This document shows, in pieces, positions 16,453 through 24,599 of a stretch of 64,000 nucleotides of DNA (the stretch's first letter is position 1; every line of letters starts with the position of its first letter). The notes beneath the pieces are model-generated. The model was not told the DNA's origin. It ran no database searches and worked only from the letters and a program-made list of their open reading frames with translations. A program made the translations under genes and the position numbers. This DNA is from Microbacteriaceae bacterium PS02343 (lineage in GTDB: Bacteria; Actinomycetota; Actinomycetes; Actinomycetales; Microbacteriaceae): the NCBI GenBank assembly GCA_029959365.1, contig JASCOA010000002.1, positions 1-64,000 of the forward strand, read 5' to 3'.

Positions 16453-18024
16453 TCAGGCGGTGATGCGCATGGCCGAGATGTCCCAGTAGCCCGAGAACAC
16501 GTACGTGGCGAAGCCGTCGCGGGCCACGTAGCGGTGCGTGTCGGTGATCAGGGGCATCATGTCGACGCGCTCGAGGATGGTCTCCTGCGCCGCGAGGAAG
16601 TTCTCGCACTGCGTCTCGGCGTCGTCGGCCGCGACGGCCGCCTCGTAGAAGGCGACGCCCTCGGGGTTGTCGGCACGGGTCACGCTCGTGCCGCCGTCGG
16701 CGTAGCTCGCACCGAGGTACCGCGCGATCGAGAGGTTGATGAGGTTCGGGCCGGCGTTCTCGGCGGCGACCGCGATGTCCCAGGTCTCCGGCTGGGTGCG
16801 CATCTGCGTGGTCCAGTCGGCGGGGTCCGGGGCGGAGACGGTGACCTCGGCGCCGGCGGCGCGCAGCGACTCGGCGAGGTAGTCGGCGGCCGGGTCCCAG
16901 TTGCTCATGATGAGCAGGCGGATCGACTGGCCGGCCAGGGCGTCGGCAGCGGCCTCGGGGTCGTAGGGCTGCAGCAGCGACTCGTCCTCCAGCGCGCAGC
17001 TGTAGCTGGCGGCGTTGACCGTGTACTGCTTCACGCCGAGCCCGTCGAGGCCGGCCTGGTTGAAGCCCTCGGTGTCGATCGCCTGTGCGACCGCCTCGCG
17101 CAGCTCCTGGTCGCCCTCGAAGATCGAGCCCGAGCCGGCGGCCTGGTTGAAGACAAGGTTGTAGGCCGAGCTCGCGAAGGGCACGACGCTGTAGCCGTCC
17201 ATGCCCTCGAAGCGCAGCGCGTTGGAGTCGTAGAAGCGGGCCAGGTCGACGCCGCCCGACTCGAGCAGGTTGGCGCTGGTGTTGGAGTCGGACTGCACCG
17301 TGAGGTTGATGGTCGCGGCGGGCTCGCCCTCGACGCTCTCCCAGGCGGGCCAGGCGTCGTAGTCCTCGCGCAGCGAGTACTCGACGCCGACACCGGCGCT
17401 GTTGCCGGTCAGCGTGTACGGGCCCGACCAGGCGCCCTCGACGGTTCCCGCGGCGAGGCCCTCCGGGTCGGCGATGCCGGCGGGGCAGATGACGCCGGTG
17501 CCCGGGCGGGTCATGCCGCCGAGCAGCTGCGAGTAGGGGGTGTCGAGCGTGATGGTGACCGTGCCGGCGGCGTCGTCGGCGGCGAAGGCGGGCGTGCCCG
17601 ATCCGAACGCCTGGTTCTTCCAGGTCTGCGCGCCCGAGTCCTCGAGGCCCACGAGGTACTCGAACGAGTCGGTGACGACGGTGGGGGTGATCGCGGTGCC
17701 GTCGGCGCAGGTCGCGTCGTCGCGCAGGGTGAAGACGTACTCGCTGGCCGAGACGGTCTGCCACTCGGTGGCGAGGCCGCCGATGTAGCCCTCGGTCTCG
17801 CCCTGGCGCAGCAGGGTGTCGAAGCCGAGGCGCGCGACGGTGGTGTCGGCGTCGGCGGAGGCCTTCGCGGGGTCGAAGGTGGCGGGCGCGTACCAGAGCT
17901 CCGCGTTGATCGTGTCGGTCGCGGTGGTCTCCGCGTCACCGGCTGCGTTTCCGGCGCAGGCGGTGAGCGCGAGGCCGGCTGCTGCCGCCAGCGCGACGCC
18001 GGCGACGATGCTCTTCCTAGCCAT
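16453..18024 (-). CDS. Peptide-type ABC transporter binding lipoprotein
   Basis: Extracellular binding protein of family 5 (Opp/Dpp type), 523 residues, anchored by a lipobox (LTAC, about Cys28). ATG 18024 lies behind GGAGG. The family order is clear: FDPAKASADADTTVARLGFDTLL near the start, the YVFTLRDDATCADGTAITPTVVTDSFEYL block, ...GPYTLTGNSAG..., and a C-terminal half with PNLINLSIARYLG. Family members bind peptides, nickel, heme, glycosides or opine-like compounds. With amidohydrolases, amidase and amine oxidase nearby, an amide- or amine-bearing ligand is likely. It is the first gene of a five-gene operon headed by ATTGGATACAAT-like operators. Confidence 0.92.
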   Translation of the reverse strand: MARKSIVAGVALAAAAGLALTACAGNAAGDAETTATDTINAELWYAPATFDPAKASADADTTVARLGFDTLLRQGETEGYIGGLATEWQTVSASEYVFTLRDDATCADGTAITPTVVTDSFEYLVGLEDSGAQTWKNQAFGSGTPAFAADDAAGTVTITLDTPYSQLLGGMTRPGTGVICPAGIADPEGLAAGTVEGAWSGPYTLTGNSAGVGVEYSLREDYDAWPAWESVEGEPAATINLTVQSDSNTSANLLESGGVDLARFYDSNALRFEGMDGYSVVPFASSAYNLVFNQAAGSGSIFEGDQELREAVAQAIDTEGFNQAGLDGLGVKQYTVNAASYSCALEDESLLQPYDPEAAADALAGQSIRLLIMSNWDPAADYLAESLRAAGAEVTVSAPDPADWTTQMRTQPETWDIAVAAENAGPNLINLSIARYLGASYADGGTSVTRADNPEGVAFYEAAVAADDAETQCENFLAAQETILERVDMMPLITDTHRYVARDGFATYVFSGYWDISAMRITA

Positions 18025-18161
18025 GGTGCTGTCCTCCAGGGGATTCGGGTGGTGCTGCATGGGGATGTGGTGCGGGGTCCGGAGCGCCGGTGGGGCGAAG
18101 GCGTCCGGTGGTCCTGCGAGCCGCGCGCCCGGCGTGCCGGGACCGCGGCGAGCTCGCTCGA

Positions 18162-18198
18162 CTTGGATACAATTTATCCCCATCCGCATCCAATTATG
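18162..18198 (-). promoter_or_regulatory. GntR-regulon operators before the peptide-type transporter operon
   Basis: CTTGGATACAAT (18162-18173) differs by one base from the window consensus ATTGGATACAAT. Sixteen bases on, CGCATCCAATTA holds a second half-site, ATTGGATG read on the minus strand. Both lie about 140-170 bases upstream of the binding-protein start in the expected promoter zone. Confidence 0.65.
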
Positions 18199-18219
18199 TT
18201 TCCAGTGGATTACATCTGC

Positions 18220-19590
18220 TCAGGAATCGGCGGTCGCCCGGAACACCTCCCTGCCGCCCACGACCGTGCGCAGCACGCGCGCCGCCCGGAACTCCCCCGC
18301 CGAGCACTCGGCGGGATCGACGTCGACCAGCACCCAGTCGGCGAGCATCCCCGCACGCAGCTCGCCGCGCTCGCCCTCGGCCAGGCTCGCCCGCGCGGCG
18401 CCGCGCGTGTAGGCCTCGACGCCCTCGAGCACCGTGATCGCCTGGTCGGCGCCGACGGGCTCGGCCACGCCGCGCATCCGCCGGTCCGCCGCCATGGCCA
18501 CGAGGTGGCGCGGGTCGAAGGGGAAGTAGGGGGCGTCGGAGCCCAGCGCGACCGTGGCGCCGGCGTCCAGCCAGGCGCGCACCGGGCCGACCTGCTCCAT
18601 CCGCTCGCCCAGCCGCACGGCCAGGCCGGCGGCGTTGCTCCAGACGATCGAGGGCTGCAGCGAGGCGATCACGCCGAGCCGGGCGGCGCGCGCCATGCTC
18701 TCGGCGCTCGGCTCGAGGTAGGCGTGGATCAGCTGGCAGCGCAGCGGCTCTACTTCGGCCGGCGACCCGGCGGCCTCGAAGGCGTCGAGCACCTCGGCCA
18801 CCGCGCGGCTGCCGACGGCGTGCACGCCGAGCCCCCAGCCCGAGCGGATGCACGCGGCCGCCAGCCTCGCGAACTCGGCCGCCGAGACGCGCTGCACCCC
18901 GTGGTCGTCGCCCGCCCAGGGCCGCTCGAGCAGCGCCTGCCCCTTCATGCCCTCGCCGTCGTAGTAGACCTTGATCGGCCCGAGCCGCAGCAGGTCGTCG
19001 CCGTCGCCGGTCGCCCCGTCGATGCCCGCGAGCAGCGCGAGCGCCGCGTCGACGTCGGGCGTGCGCTCGGTGCCGAGCTCGGGGTACGGCATGGCCACGA
19101 CGCGCATCGAGAGCGCACCGAGCCGGTGCGCCTCGCGGTAGCCGTCGAGCTCCTCGAGCGTGACGGCGGGGTCGACGACGCCCGTGAAGCCCAGCTCGTG
19201 CAGCAGCGGCTGCACCCGGCGGATCGCGGCCACCCGGTCGTCGATCGTCGGCGGCTCGTCGCCGAGCCAGTCCGGCGCATCCGGGTCGGCGTCGCCGTCG
19301 GCGAGCATCGCGGCGAGGAAGCCCTCGGCGTCGGCGCCCGGCTCGGTGAGCTGCAGCGCCTTGAGGCCCGCGCGCTGCGCGTGCGCGTGCGCGTCGATGA
19401 AGCCGGGCAGCACGACGCCCTCCAGGCGCTCCTCGTGCGTGCCGGCGGGTGCGGCGGCGCGCACCGCGTCGAGCGGGCCGACGGCGGCGATGCGGTCGCC
19501 GACCACGAGCATCGCCTCGGCCAGCGGATGCGCCGGGTCCATGGTGCGGATCGTCGCGATCACGAGACGCGCGGCGGCCTGCTCAGGCAC
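18220..19590 (-). CDS. Amidohydrolase family 3 (YtcJ-like)
   Basis: A 456-residue metal-dependent hydrolase of the PF07969 group. It has HAH in GFIDAHAHAQ, the barrel segment PIKVYYDGEGMKGQALLERPW, His residues in LGVHAVGSRAV and LIHAYLEPS, and the final Asp in ALGSDAPYFPF. These match the pattern for N-substituted formamide deformylase and other YtcJ-type enzymes that cleave formamides or carbamates. The GTG start at 19590 overlaps the isochorismatase-like gene by eight bases, so the two enzymes are probably sequential in one pathway. Confidence 0.9.
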   Translation of the reverse strand: MPEQAAARLVIATIRTMDPAHPLAEAMLVVGDRIAAVGPLDAVRAAAPAGTHEERLEGVVLPGFIDAHAHAQRAGLKALQLTEPGADAEGFLAAMLADGDADPDAPDWLGDEPPTIDDRVAAIRRVQPLLHELGFTGVVDPAVTLEELDGYREAHRLGALSMRVVAMPYPELGTERTPDVDAALALLAGIDGATGDGDDLLRLGPIKVYYDGEGMKGQALLERPWAGDDHGVQRVSAAEFARLAAACIRSGWGLGVHAVGSRAVAEVLDAFEAAGSPAEVEPLRCQLIHAYLEPSAESMARAARLGVIASLQPSIVWSNAAGLAVRLGERMEQVGPVRAWLDAGATVALGSDAPYFPFDPRHLVAMAADRRMRGVAEPVGADQAITVLEGVEAYTRGAARASLAEGERGELRAGMLADWVLVDVDPAECSAGEFRAARVLRTVVGGREVFRATADS

Positions 19591-20239
19591 GGGCGCCCAT
19601 CCGCTCGTCGCTCGATGCCTCGACGCGCTCGGCGGCGCCCGCCGCCTCGACCCGCGCGTCGATCCAGGCGTGCACGTCGGCGGCCGTGACGAGCGCGTCG
19701 CGCTGCAGGTACTCGATCGCCTCGAGCGAGGCGTCGTGCGCACGCCGGCTGGAGCCGGCCACGCAGTCGGTGAGCACGCGCACGGCGTAGTCGTGCTGGT
19801 GGGCGTCGGCCGCGGTGAGGTGGATGCAGACGTCGGTGAGCCCGCCGACCAGCAGCACGGTCCCGGCCCGGTAGGCCTTGAGCACGATCTCGAGCTCGGT
19901 GCCGAAGAAGGCCGAGTAGCGGCGCTTGCGGATGACGAACTCCTCGGGGCGCGGATCGATCCACGAGGCCAGCTCGGTCGCGTCGTCGCCCTCGATGCAG
20001 TGCGGGCCCTCGGCGCCGTCGAGCTCGCGCCCGATGTCGACCAGGCTCGGCTTGTGCACCTCCTGGATGAAGACGACGGGCACGCCGCCCTCACGGCACT
20101 TCGCGATGAGGTCGCGCACCCGCGGCGCGCGCTCCGCGCGGCCCGGCATGACGGGGATGCCCGGCGTCGGCAGCCCGGCGCCCTGGCCGCCCTGGATGTC
20201 GACGACGATGAGCACGGGATTGCCGGTGACGGCGAGCAT
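19583..20239 (-). CDS. Isochorismatase-like cysteine hydrolase
   Basis: A 218-residue hydrolase of the isochorismatase fold. The catalytic triad is visible: Asp14 (LIVVDIQGG), Lys in EEFVIRKRRYSAFFGTELE, and Cys in GGLTDVCIHLTAADAHQHDY. In this fold the Asp-Lys-Cys set usually cleaves amides or ureido groups, as in nicotinamidase, N-carbamoylsarcosine amidase and ureidoacrylate hydrolase. ATG 20239 has GGAAGG upstream with a nine-base spacer. It is coupled to the family-3 amidohydrolase. The exact substrate is open. Confidence 0.9.
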   Translation of the reverse strand: MLAVTGNPVLIVVDIQGGQGAGLPTPGIPVMPGRAERAPRVRDLIAKCREGGVPVVFIQEVHKPSLVDIGRELDGAEGPHCIEGDDATELASWIDPRPEEFVIRKRRYSAFFGTELEIVLKAYRAGTVLLVGGLTDVCIHLTAADAHQHDYAVRVLTDCVAGSSRRAHDASLEAIEYLQRDALVTAADVHAWIDARVEAAGAAERVEASSDERMGARA

Positions 20240-20275
20240 GCGGTGGATCCTTCCGGGGCGGTCGTGAGCGAGGTG

Positions 20276-20294
20276 GTGCGCTGGTGCAGCGCAC
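20276..20294 (-). terminator. Hairpin between two catabolic operons
   Basis: GTGCGCTG (20276-20283) and CAGCGCAC (20287-20294) form a perfect 8-bp stem with a three-base loop. It lies 68 bases downstream of the deaminase-like gene on the minus strand and upstream of the isochorismatase-like gene. Confidence 0.5.
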
Positions 20295-20361
20295 GAGCCG
20301 TCCGTGCCGTCAGTCTGGGCGCGGACTGTTTCGGGGCGGGGCGCCCGGTGTTTCGGGTGGG

Positions 20362-20814
20362 TTAAGCGTTGAACGCGCGCGCCGCGCGACGACGGCGGAA
20401 GGGCAGCAGTCCGGGCACGCCGACCGCGTCGAACCCCTCGCCGGCCGCGACCCAGACGCGCGCATCGGGCGCGTGGTCGCCGAGCAGCTCGGCGCACACG
20501 CCGCAGGGCTCGATGAGGTGCAGGGTGCCGGAGGGCCGGCGCAGCACGCCCACGACCGCGACGACCGGCGAGCCCGCGATGACCGCGGCGCTGAGCGCGG
20601 CGGACTCGGCGCACACCGAGGCGCGTCCGGCGCTCGCCTCGACGTGCAGGCCGGTCACGATGCGACCGTCCTCGAGGCGCAGCGCCGCCGCGACCTCGTG
20701 CACGCCGGCGGTGTAGCGCTCGTCGAGGATCACCTCGGCGACCGCCAGCAGCTCGCGGTCGCCCGCGTCCATCCCCGCCGGCGGGCCGTCGAGCAGCGGC
20801 CGGTCGGCGCTCAC
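20362..20814 (-). CDS. Cytidine-deaminase-like zinc protein
   Basis: A 150-residue member of the cytidine deaminase fold. The zinc site is complete: Cys68-Ala-Glu70 and Pro103-Cys104-x-x-Cys107. The size and the C-A-E/PCGVC pattern match tetrameric cytidine and blasticidin-S deaminases, but residues around the base pocket (GLHVEASAGRASV) are not the usual nucleoside-binding NVE set, so another amino- or guanidino-bearing substrate is possible. The GTG start at 20814 overlaps the stop of the amidohydrolase gene (GTGA). Its surroundings point to catabolism rather than nucleotide salvage. Confidence 0.82.
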   Translation of the reverse strand: MSADRPLLDGPPAGMDAGDRELLAVAEVILDERYTAGVHEVAAALRLEDGRIVTGLHVEASAGRASVCAESAALSAAVIAGSPVVAVVGVLRRPSGTLHLIEPCGVCAELLGDHAPDARVWVAAGEGFDAVGVPGLLPFRRRRAARAFNA

Positions 20815-21572
20815 GACCAGCCCAGGATGCGGGCCATGTTGCCGCCCTCGATCAGCGCGCGATCGGCCTCGTCCGGGATCGCCTTGGCGATCTTCATCCG
20901 CTCGAGGTCGAAGTCGCTGCCCGGCCACTCGGAGCCCATCAGGATCTTCTCGGCGCCGAGGCGCGCGTAGGCCCGCTTGACGTCGCTCATGAGCGTGGCC
21001 GAGGTCTCGAGGTAGATGTGCGGGTTGCGCTCGGCGACGATGATCGCCTCGGGCACGTTCCAGACGGCGCCCATGTGGGCGATGATCGTCGGCACCGTCG
21101 GCCAGTGCTTCGCGATCTCCTCGATCGAGAACGGGGCGCAGAAGGCGTCGTCGAGGGCGTTGATGAGCACCGGCAGCCCGAGCTCGGCGCAGACCTCGAA
21201 GAGCGGGTCGAGCAGGCCGTGGTCGGCCACGTGGTAGCCGTGCATGCTCGGGTGCAGCTTGAGGCCGACGAGGCCGCCCTCGGCGAAGCGGCGGATCTCG
21301 TCGGTCGCGTTCTCCCACTGCGGCATGACCTGGCCGAAGCCGAACAGGCGGTCGGGGTGCTTGCCGACGAGGTCGATGAGGAAGTCGTTCTCGATGCCCT
21401 GGGCCAGCGAGCAGACCATGGCCTTGTCGACGCCGGCGGCGTCCATGCGGTCGAGGATGCGCTGCGGGTCGAACGGCGTGTACGGCGGCAGCGGCTCGCC
21501 GGGCTTGACGCCGCTGAGGTAGTCGCTGCGGCCGCGGCGGTCCTGGGTGGTGTTGTAGGCGTCGATGATCAT
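20811..21572 (-). CDS. Amidohydrolase-related protein (PF04909) without HxH
   Basis: A 253-residue TIM-barrel protein of the amidohydrolase 2 family, to which decarboxylases and lactonases belong. LKLHPSMHGYHV, IIAHMGAVWNVPEAI and ILMGSEWPGSDF are conserved blocks. Two things are unusual: the N-terminal HxH metal motif is absent (IIDAYNTTQD where D-x-H-x-H is expected), and the last Asp is Glu (GSEWP for GSDxP). It may use one metal or none, or act in binding only. ATG 21572 is the head of a two-gene operon behind a perfect ATTGGATACAAT operator. Confidence 0.85.
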   Translation of the reverse strand: MIIDAYNTTQDRRGRSDYLSGVKPGEPLPPYTPFDPQRILDRMDAAGVDKAMVCSLAQGIENDFLIDLVGKHPDRLFGFGQVMPQWENATDEIRRFAEGGLVGLKLHPSMHGYHVADHGLLDPLFEVCAELGLPVLINALDDAFCAPFSIEEIAKHWPTVPTIIAHMGAVWNVPEAIIVAERNPHIYLETSATLMSDVKRAYARLGAEKILMGSEWPGSDFDLERMKIAKAIPDEADRALIEGGNMARILGWS

Positions 21573-21639
21573 GCGGCGTTCCTCTCGCGGCGGGGGACGA
21601 CGCGATGCGCGCCGAGCGGGATTTCATCCCATCTCACCA

Positions 21640-21655
21640 CAATTGGATACAATTG
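21640..21655 (-). promoter_or_regulatory. GntR-regulon operator, perfect copy
   Basis: CAATTGGATACAATTG with inverted arms CAATTG and CAATTG around GATA. It lies about 70 bases upstream of the amidohydrolase start at 21572. Confidence 0.75.
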
Positions 21656-21689
21656 CGCCACTGTTGAGCCGGATCGCTCGATCGGGCGC

Positions 21690-22199
21690 TCAGGCCAGGG
21701 CCATGCCGCCCATCGCGAGCAGCGCCGCGGCCGAGGCGGCGCGGCGCAGCCGCTCCCGGCGCGGCGTCGCGCGGCCGCGGATGCCCGCCGTCGCCGCGAC
21801 CGCGTAGGCCGCCAGGGCCGCGAGCAGCGGCGCCTGCAGCCCGAGGCCGCCGTGGGCGTGGGCGCCGGGGCCCGTCGCGATCGAGGAGGTCGCCCCCGCG
21901 GCGATGAAGCCGGCGGCGATGAGCATGCCGACCGTGTGCAGGCGGTCGGCGTGCCGGGCTCCGACGACGCGGCGGCGCATCCGCTCGACGAGCGCGGTGC
22001 CGAGGGCGCAGAGGGCGAGCAGCGCCGACCAGAGCAGCGGCGGCGCTAGGCCGAGCGCCGGCAGGTGCGTGTCGAGCATCGCGAGCAGCATGACCAGCTC
22101 GCCGAGCAGCGGCAGGGTCGCGAGGCGGCGTCGGCCGGCGCCGAGCAGCAGCAGCGAGGCCGTCGCGGCGAGCAGCATCAGGGTGACGAGCGCGATCAT
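21690..22199 (-). CDS. Integral membrane protein of unknown function
   Basis: A 169-residue protein with five or six hydrophobic segments (about residues 3-22, 27-45, 50-70, 88-108, 118-138 and 150-168) linked by short Arg-rich loops. A His-containing loop (GPGAHAHGGLG) is the only notable polar feature. ATG 22199 lacks a strong ribosome binding site. The gene lies between two copies of the GntR-type operator and diverges from the regulator, so it may belong to the same regulon. No family is recognised. Confidence 0.65.
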   Translation of the reverse strand: MIALVTLMLLAATASLLLLGAGRRRLATLPLLGELVMLLAMLDTHLPALGLAPPLLWSALLALCALGTALVERMRRRVVGARHADRLHTVGMLIAAGFIAAGATSSIATGPGAHAHGGLGLQAPLLAALAAYAVAATAGIRGRATPRRERLRRAASAAALLAMGGMALA

Positions 22200-22246
22200 G
22201 CGGGGTCCCGCGGGCGTGCTGCGCGCATCCGCTGTCCCTTCGCTCC

Positions 22247-22264
22247 TTGATTGGATACAATCAA
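22247..22264. promoter_or_regulatory. GntR-regulon operator in the regulator's own upstream region
   Basis: TTGATTGGATACAATCAA is an 18-base site with perfect 7-bp inverted arms (TTGATTG/CAATCAA) around GATA, the most symmetric copy in the window. A weaker partial copy, ATTGGATACCGA, follows at 22339-22350, 37 bases before the GTG. The region serves both the regulator and the divergent membrane-protein gene. Confidence 0.8.
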
Positions 22265-22386
22265 TAGCAGAACGGATGCAGATCCGCGAGCGCCGGCCTC
22301 AGCGCGGCGCTGCACGATGGGATCCCGACCCTGGCACCATTGGATACCGACGGCCCTCCCGGAGCCGTGAGCAGAGGAGATCGCCC

Positions 22387-23079
22387 GTGACCACGACCGA
22401 CGGCAACGCCCTCGTCGACGATCTCGCCGCGCGCATCCGCGCCATGATCATGTCGGGCGAGATCCCCATCGGCGCCCCGCTGCGCCAGGCCGAGCTCGCG
22501 ACCCAGTTCGGCATCAGCCGTACCCCGGTGCGCGAGGCGCTGCGCCAGCTGCAGACCGGCGGGCTCATCGAGGTCGTGCCCAACCGCGGCGCCGTCGTGC
22601 GCGTGCCCGTGCCCTGGGAGGTGCGCGAGGCCTACGAGGTGCGCGCCGAGCTCGAGGCCCTCGCGGCCCGCCGCGCGGTCGACCGCCTCGACGACGCCTC
22701 GATCGCCGAGCTGCGCGCCGTCAACACCGCCATGTACGAGCGCTCGATCAGGATCGCCGCGGGCGAGCAGGTCGAGACCGGCGGCGTCGACAACGACCAG
22801 TTCCACACCCTCATCTACCGCGCCGCGGGCAACACCCGCCTCGGCCGCCTGCTCACCGAGCTCAACGACGCGTTCCCGCGCAACGTGTCCGCGCTCGTGC
22901 TGCGCGACAACTCGCGGCACCGCGAGGAGAACTTCCGCGAGCACGAGGAGCTCATCGAGGCCTTCGTCGCGGGCGAGCACGACCGCGCCGCCGAGCTCAT
23001 GCGCCAGCACGTCAGCAGCGCCGGCGAGCACCTGGCGCACTGGTACGAGCGCCGCTCCTCCACCGTCTTCACGGGCTGA
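22387..23079 (+). CDS. GntR-family regulator with FCD domain
   Basis: A 230-residue transcription factor. The winged helix spans residues 8-72 (LVDDLAARIRAMIMSGEIPIGAPLRQAELATQFGISRTPVREALRQLQTGGLI). The FCD effector domain (about 80-220) carries the metal-binding pattern: Asp and His in VDNDQFHTLIYRAAGN, His in REHEELIEAF, and His in MRQHVSSAGEHL. FCD proteins normally bind small carboxylic acids and lose DNA affinity. GTG 22387 follows AGAGGAGA by six bases. The ATTGGATACAAT palindromes upstream of this gene and four neighbouring operons make it the best candidate for a local regulon master. Confidence 0.93.
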   Translation: MTTTDGNALVDDLAARIRAMIMSGEIPIGAPLRQAELATQFGISRTPVREALRQLQTGGLIEVVPNRGAVVRVPVPWEVREAYEVRAELEALAARRAVDRLDDASIAELRAVNTAMYERSIRIAAGEQVETGGVDNDQFHTLIYRAAGNTRLGRLLTELNDAFPRNVSALVLRDNSRHREENFREHEELIEAFVAGEHDRAAELMRQHVSSAGEHLAHWYERRSSTVFTG

Positions 23080-23120
23080 CCGCTCCGCTCGCCCACTCAC
23101 CCGCACGCGCACGAGTCGCA

Positions 23121-23187
23121 CGTCCGTGCCGCTTCACGAGATCCCGAAGCGGCACCGACGCGCAACTCGGCCGTGCCGGCACGGACG
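23121..23187. terminator. Overlapping hairpins between convergent genes
   Basis: GTGCCGCTTC (23126-23135) pairs with GAAGCGGCAC (23146-23155). An alternative outer pairing joins CGTCCGTGCC (23121-23130) with GGCACGGACG (23178-23187). It lies between the GntR gene and the convergent amidase gene. There is no T-tract. Confidence 0.6.
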
Positions 23188-23195
23188 AACCGTGC

Positions 23196-24599
23196 TCAGA
23201 AGCTCGGCGCGCGGGCGACCCAGCCGGTGGCCTCCTCGATGGCGCGGGTCGCGGCCAGCAGCTGCTGCTCGCGGCCGAGGCGGCCGACGACCTGCACGCC
23301 GACCGGCAGCCCGCCCGCGGTGAAGCCGGCGGCCGTCACGACGACCGGATGCGCGGCGAGCGTCAGCCGGTTGGCCAGCATCTGCCAGGTGAAGTAGCGC
23401 TCGAAGCGGTGCCCGTCGACCTCGTCGACCCACTCGACATCGGCCGGCGGCGCGGCCACCGGGGTGGCCGGCAGCACGAGCACGTCGTAGCGCTCGAGCA
23501 GCTCGGCGGTGTCGCGGTAGGCGCGGGTGCGGCGCTCGTAGGCATCGGCCAGCTGCGTCGCCGTGGTGGCGCGCCCCTGCTCGACGTTGCGCACGTAGTC
23601 GGGGCGGAAGCCGGTCGCGCCCGCGTCGACGGCGTGGCGGCCGCCGAGGAAGAACTCGAAGGTCTCGATGGTCTCCCAGGCCTCGTCGGCGCCGTCGAAG
23701 TCGGGCTCGTCCGGCTCGATCACGGCGCCGAGGCCGGCGAGCTGCTCGGCGAAGGCCGCGTGCACCGCGGCGACCTCGGGGTCGATGGGCAGGCCGCCCG
23801 CATCCGAGCTCCACCCGATGCGCAGCCCCTCGAGGGCGACCGGCGCCGCGGTGTCGCGCTCCATCGACGACATCGGCCAGACCGCGCGCTTGTCGGTCGA
23901 CAGGGCGTCGAGGAACAGCGCCGCGTCGGCGGAGTCGCGGGCCATCGGGCCCGTCACGCCGTGCGGGGTCCAGGCGTTGCCCGTGCGGCCGCTGGCCACG
24001 CGGCCCGCGCTCGGGCGCACGCCGACGACGTTGCAGAACGCCGCGGGGTAGCGCAGGCTGCCGCCGCTGTCGCTGCCGTCGGCGATGGGCAGCATGCGAG
24101 CCGCGAGCGCCGCCGCCGCTCCGCCGCTCGATCCGCCGGCGTGCCGGGTCGTGTCCCAGGGGTTCACGGTGGTGCCGAAGACCGGGTTGAAGCTCAGCAC
24201 GCCCTGGCCCATCTCGGGCGTGTTCGTCTTGCCGATGATGATCGCGCCCGACTCGCGCAGCAGCGTGGCGAGCACGCTGTCGTACTGCGCGGGCGCGGCG
24301 TCGGCGAAGGCCGCGGAGCCGTTCGTGGTGGGGAAGCCGGCCACGTCCATGAGGTCCTTCACGGCGGTGGGCAGGCCGTGCAGCGGGGCGAGCTCCTCGC
24401 CGGACGCACGACGCCGATCGGCGTCCTCGGCCTGCGCGAGCGAGACCGAGTCGGGCTGCTGCGAGACGACGGCGCGGATGCTCGGATTGCGCTCCTCGAT
24501 GCGCTCCAGGTGGGCCCGCATCACCTCCACGGCCGAGAACTCGCCGGAGCGGATGCCCGCAGCCAGGTCGACGGCGGAGCGGTCGGCCAGGTGCCCCAT
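23196..24599 (-). CDS. Amidase (amidase-signature family)
   Basis: A 467-residue hydrolase of carboxylic amides with the Ser-cisSer-Lys triad: Lys81 (TAVKDLMDV), the GGSSGG cis-Ser at 157-158, and nucleophile Ser181 in DSGGSLRYPA. The C-terminal LVLPATPVAAP and LPVGVQVVG blocks are standard. No signal peptide is present, so it is cytoplasmic. ATG 24599 overlaps the amine-oxidase stop (ATGA). It is the last of five genes starting at 30528, so it may cleave an amide produced or imported by the pathway. Confidence 0.92.
   Translation of the reverse strand: MGHLADRSAVDLAAGIRSGEFSAVEVMRAHLERIEERNPSIRAVVSQQPDSVSLAQAEDADRRRASGEELAPLHGLPTAVKDLMDVAGFPTTNGSAAFADAAPAQYDSVLATLLRESGAIIIGKTNTPEMGQGVLSFNPVFGTTVNPWDTTRHAGGSSGGAAAALAARMLPIADGSDSGGSLRYPAAFCNVVGVRPSAGRVASGRTGNAWTPHGVTGPMARDSADAALFLDALSTDKRAVWPMSSMERDTAAPVALEGLRIGWSSDAGGLPIDPEVAAVHAAFAEQLAGLGAVIEPDEPDFDGADEAWETIETFEFFLGGRHAVDAGATGFRPDYVRNVEQGRATTATQLADAYERRTRAYRDTAELLERYDVLVLPATPVAAPPADVEWVDEVDGHRFERYFTWQMLANRLTLAAHPVVVTAAGFTAGGLPVGVQVVGRLGREQQLLAATRAIEEATGWVARAPSF

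Noticed and set aside
18220-20239. Isochorismatase-like and RidA genes as parts of a Rut pyrimidine pathway
   Set aside because: No RutA-type monooxygenase, RutD, RutE, RutF or RutG is present, and the two genes are 10 kb apart.
20362-20814. Deaminase-like gene as an antibiotic (blasticidin S) resistance gene
   Set aside because: Only the fold and zinc motif support this. Its operon and operator point to catabolism, and no producer genes are near.
21573-22386. A riboswitch in the gaps around the GntR gene
   Set aside because: The only structure there is the short palindromic operator. No conserved multi-helix element is visible.
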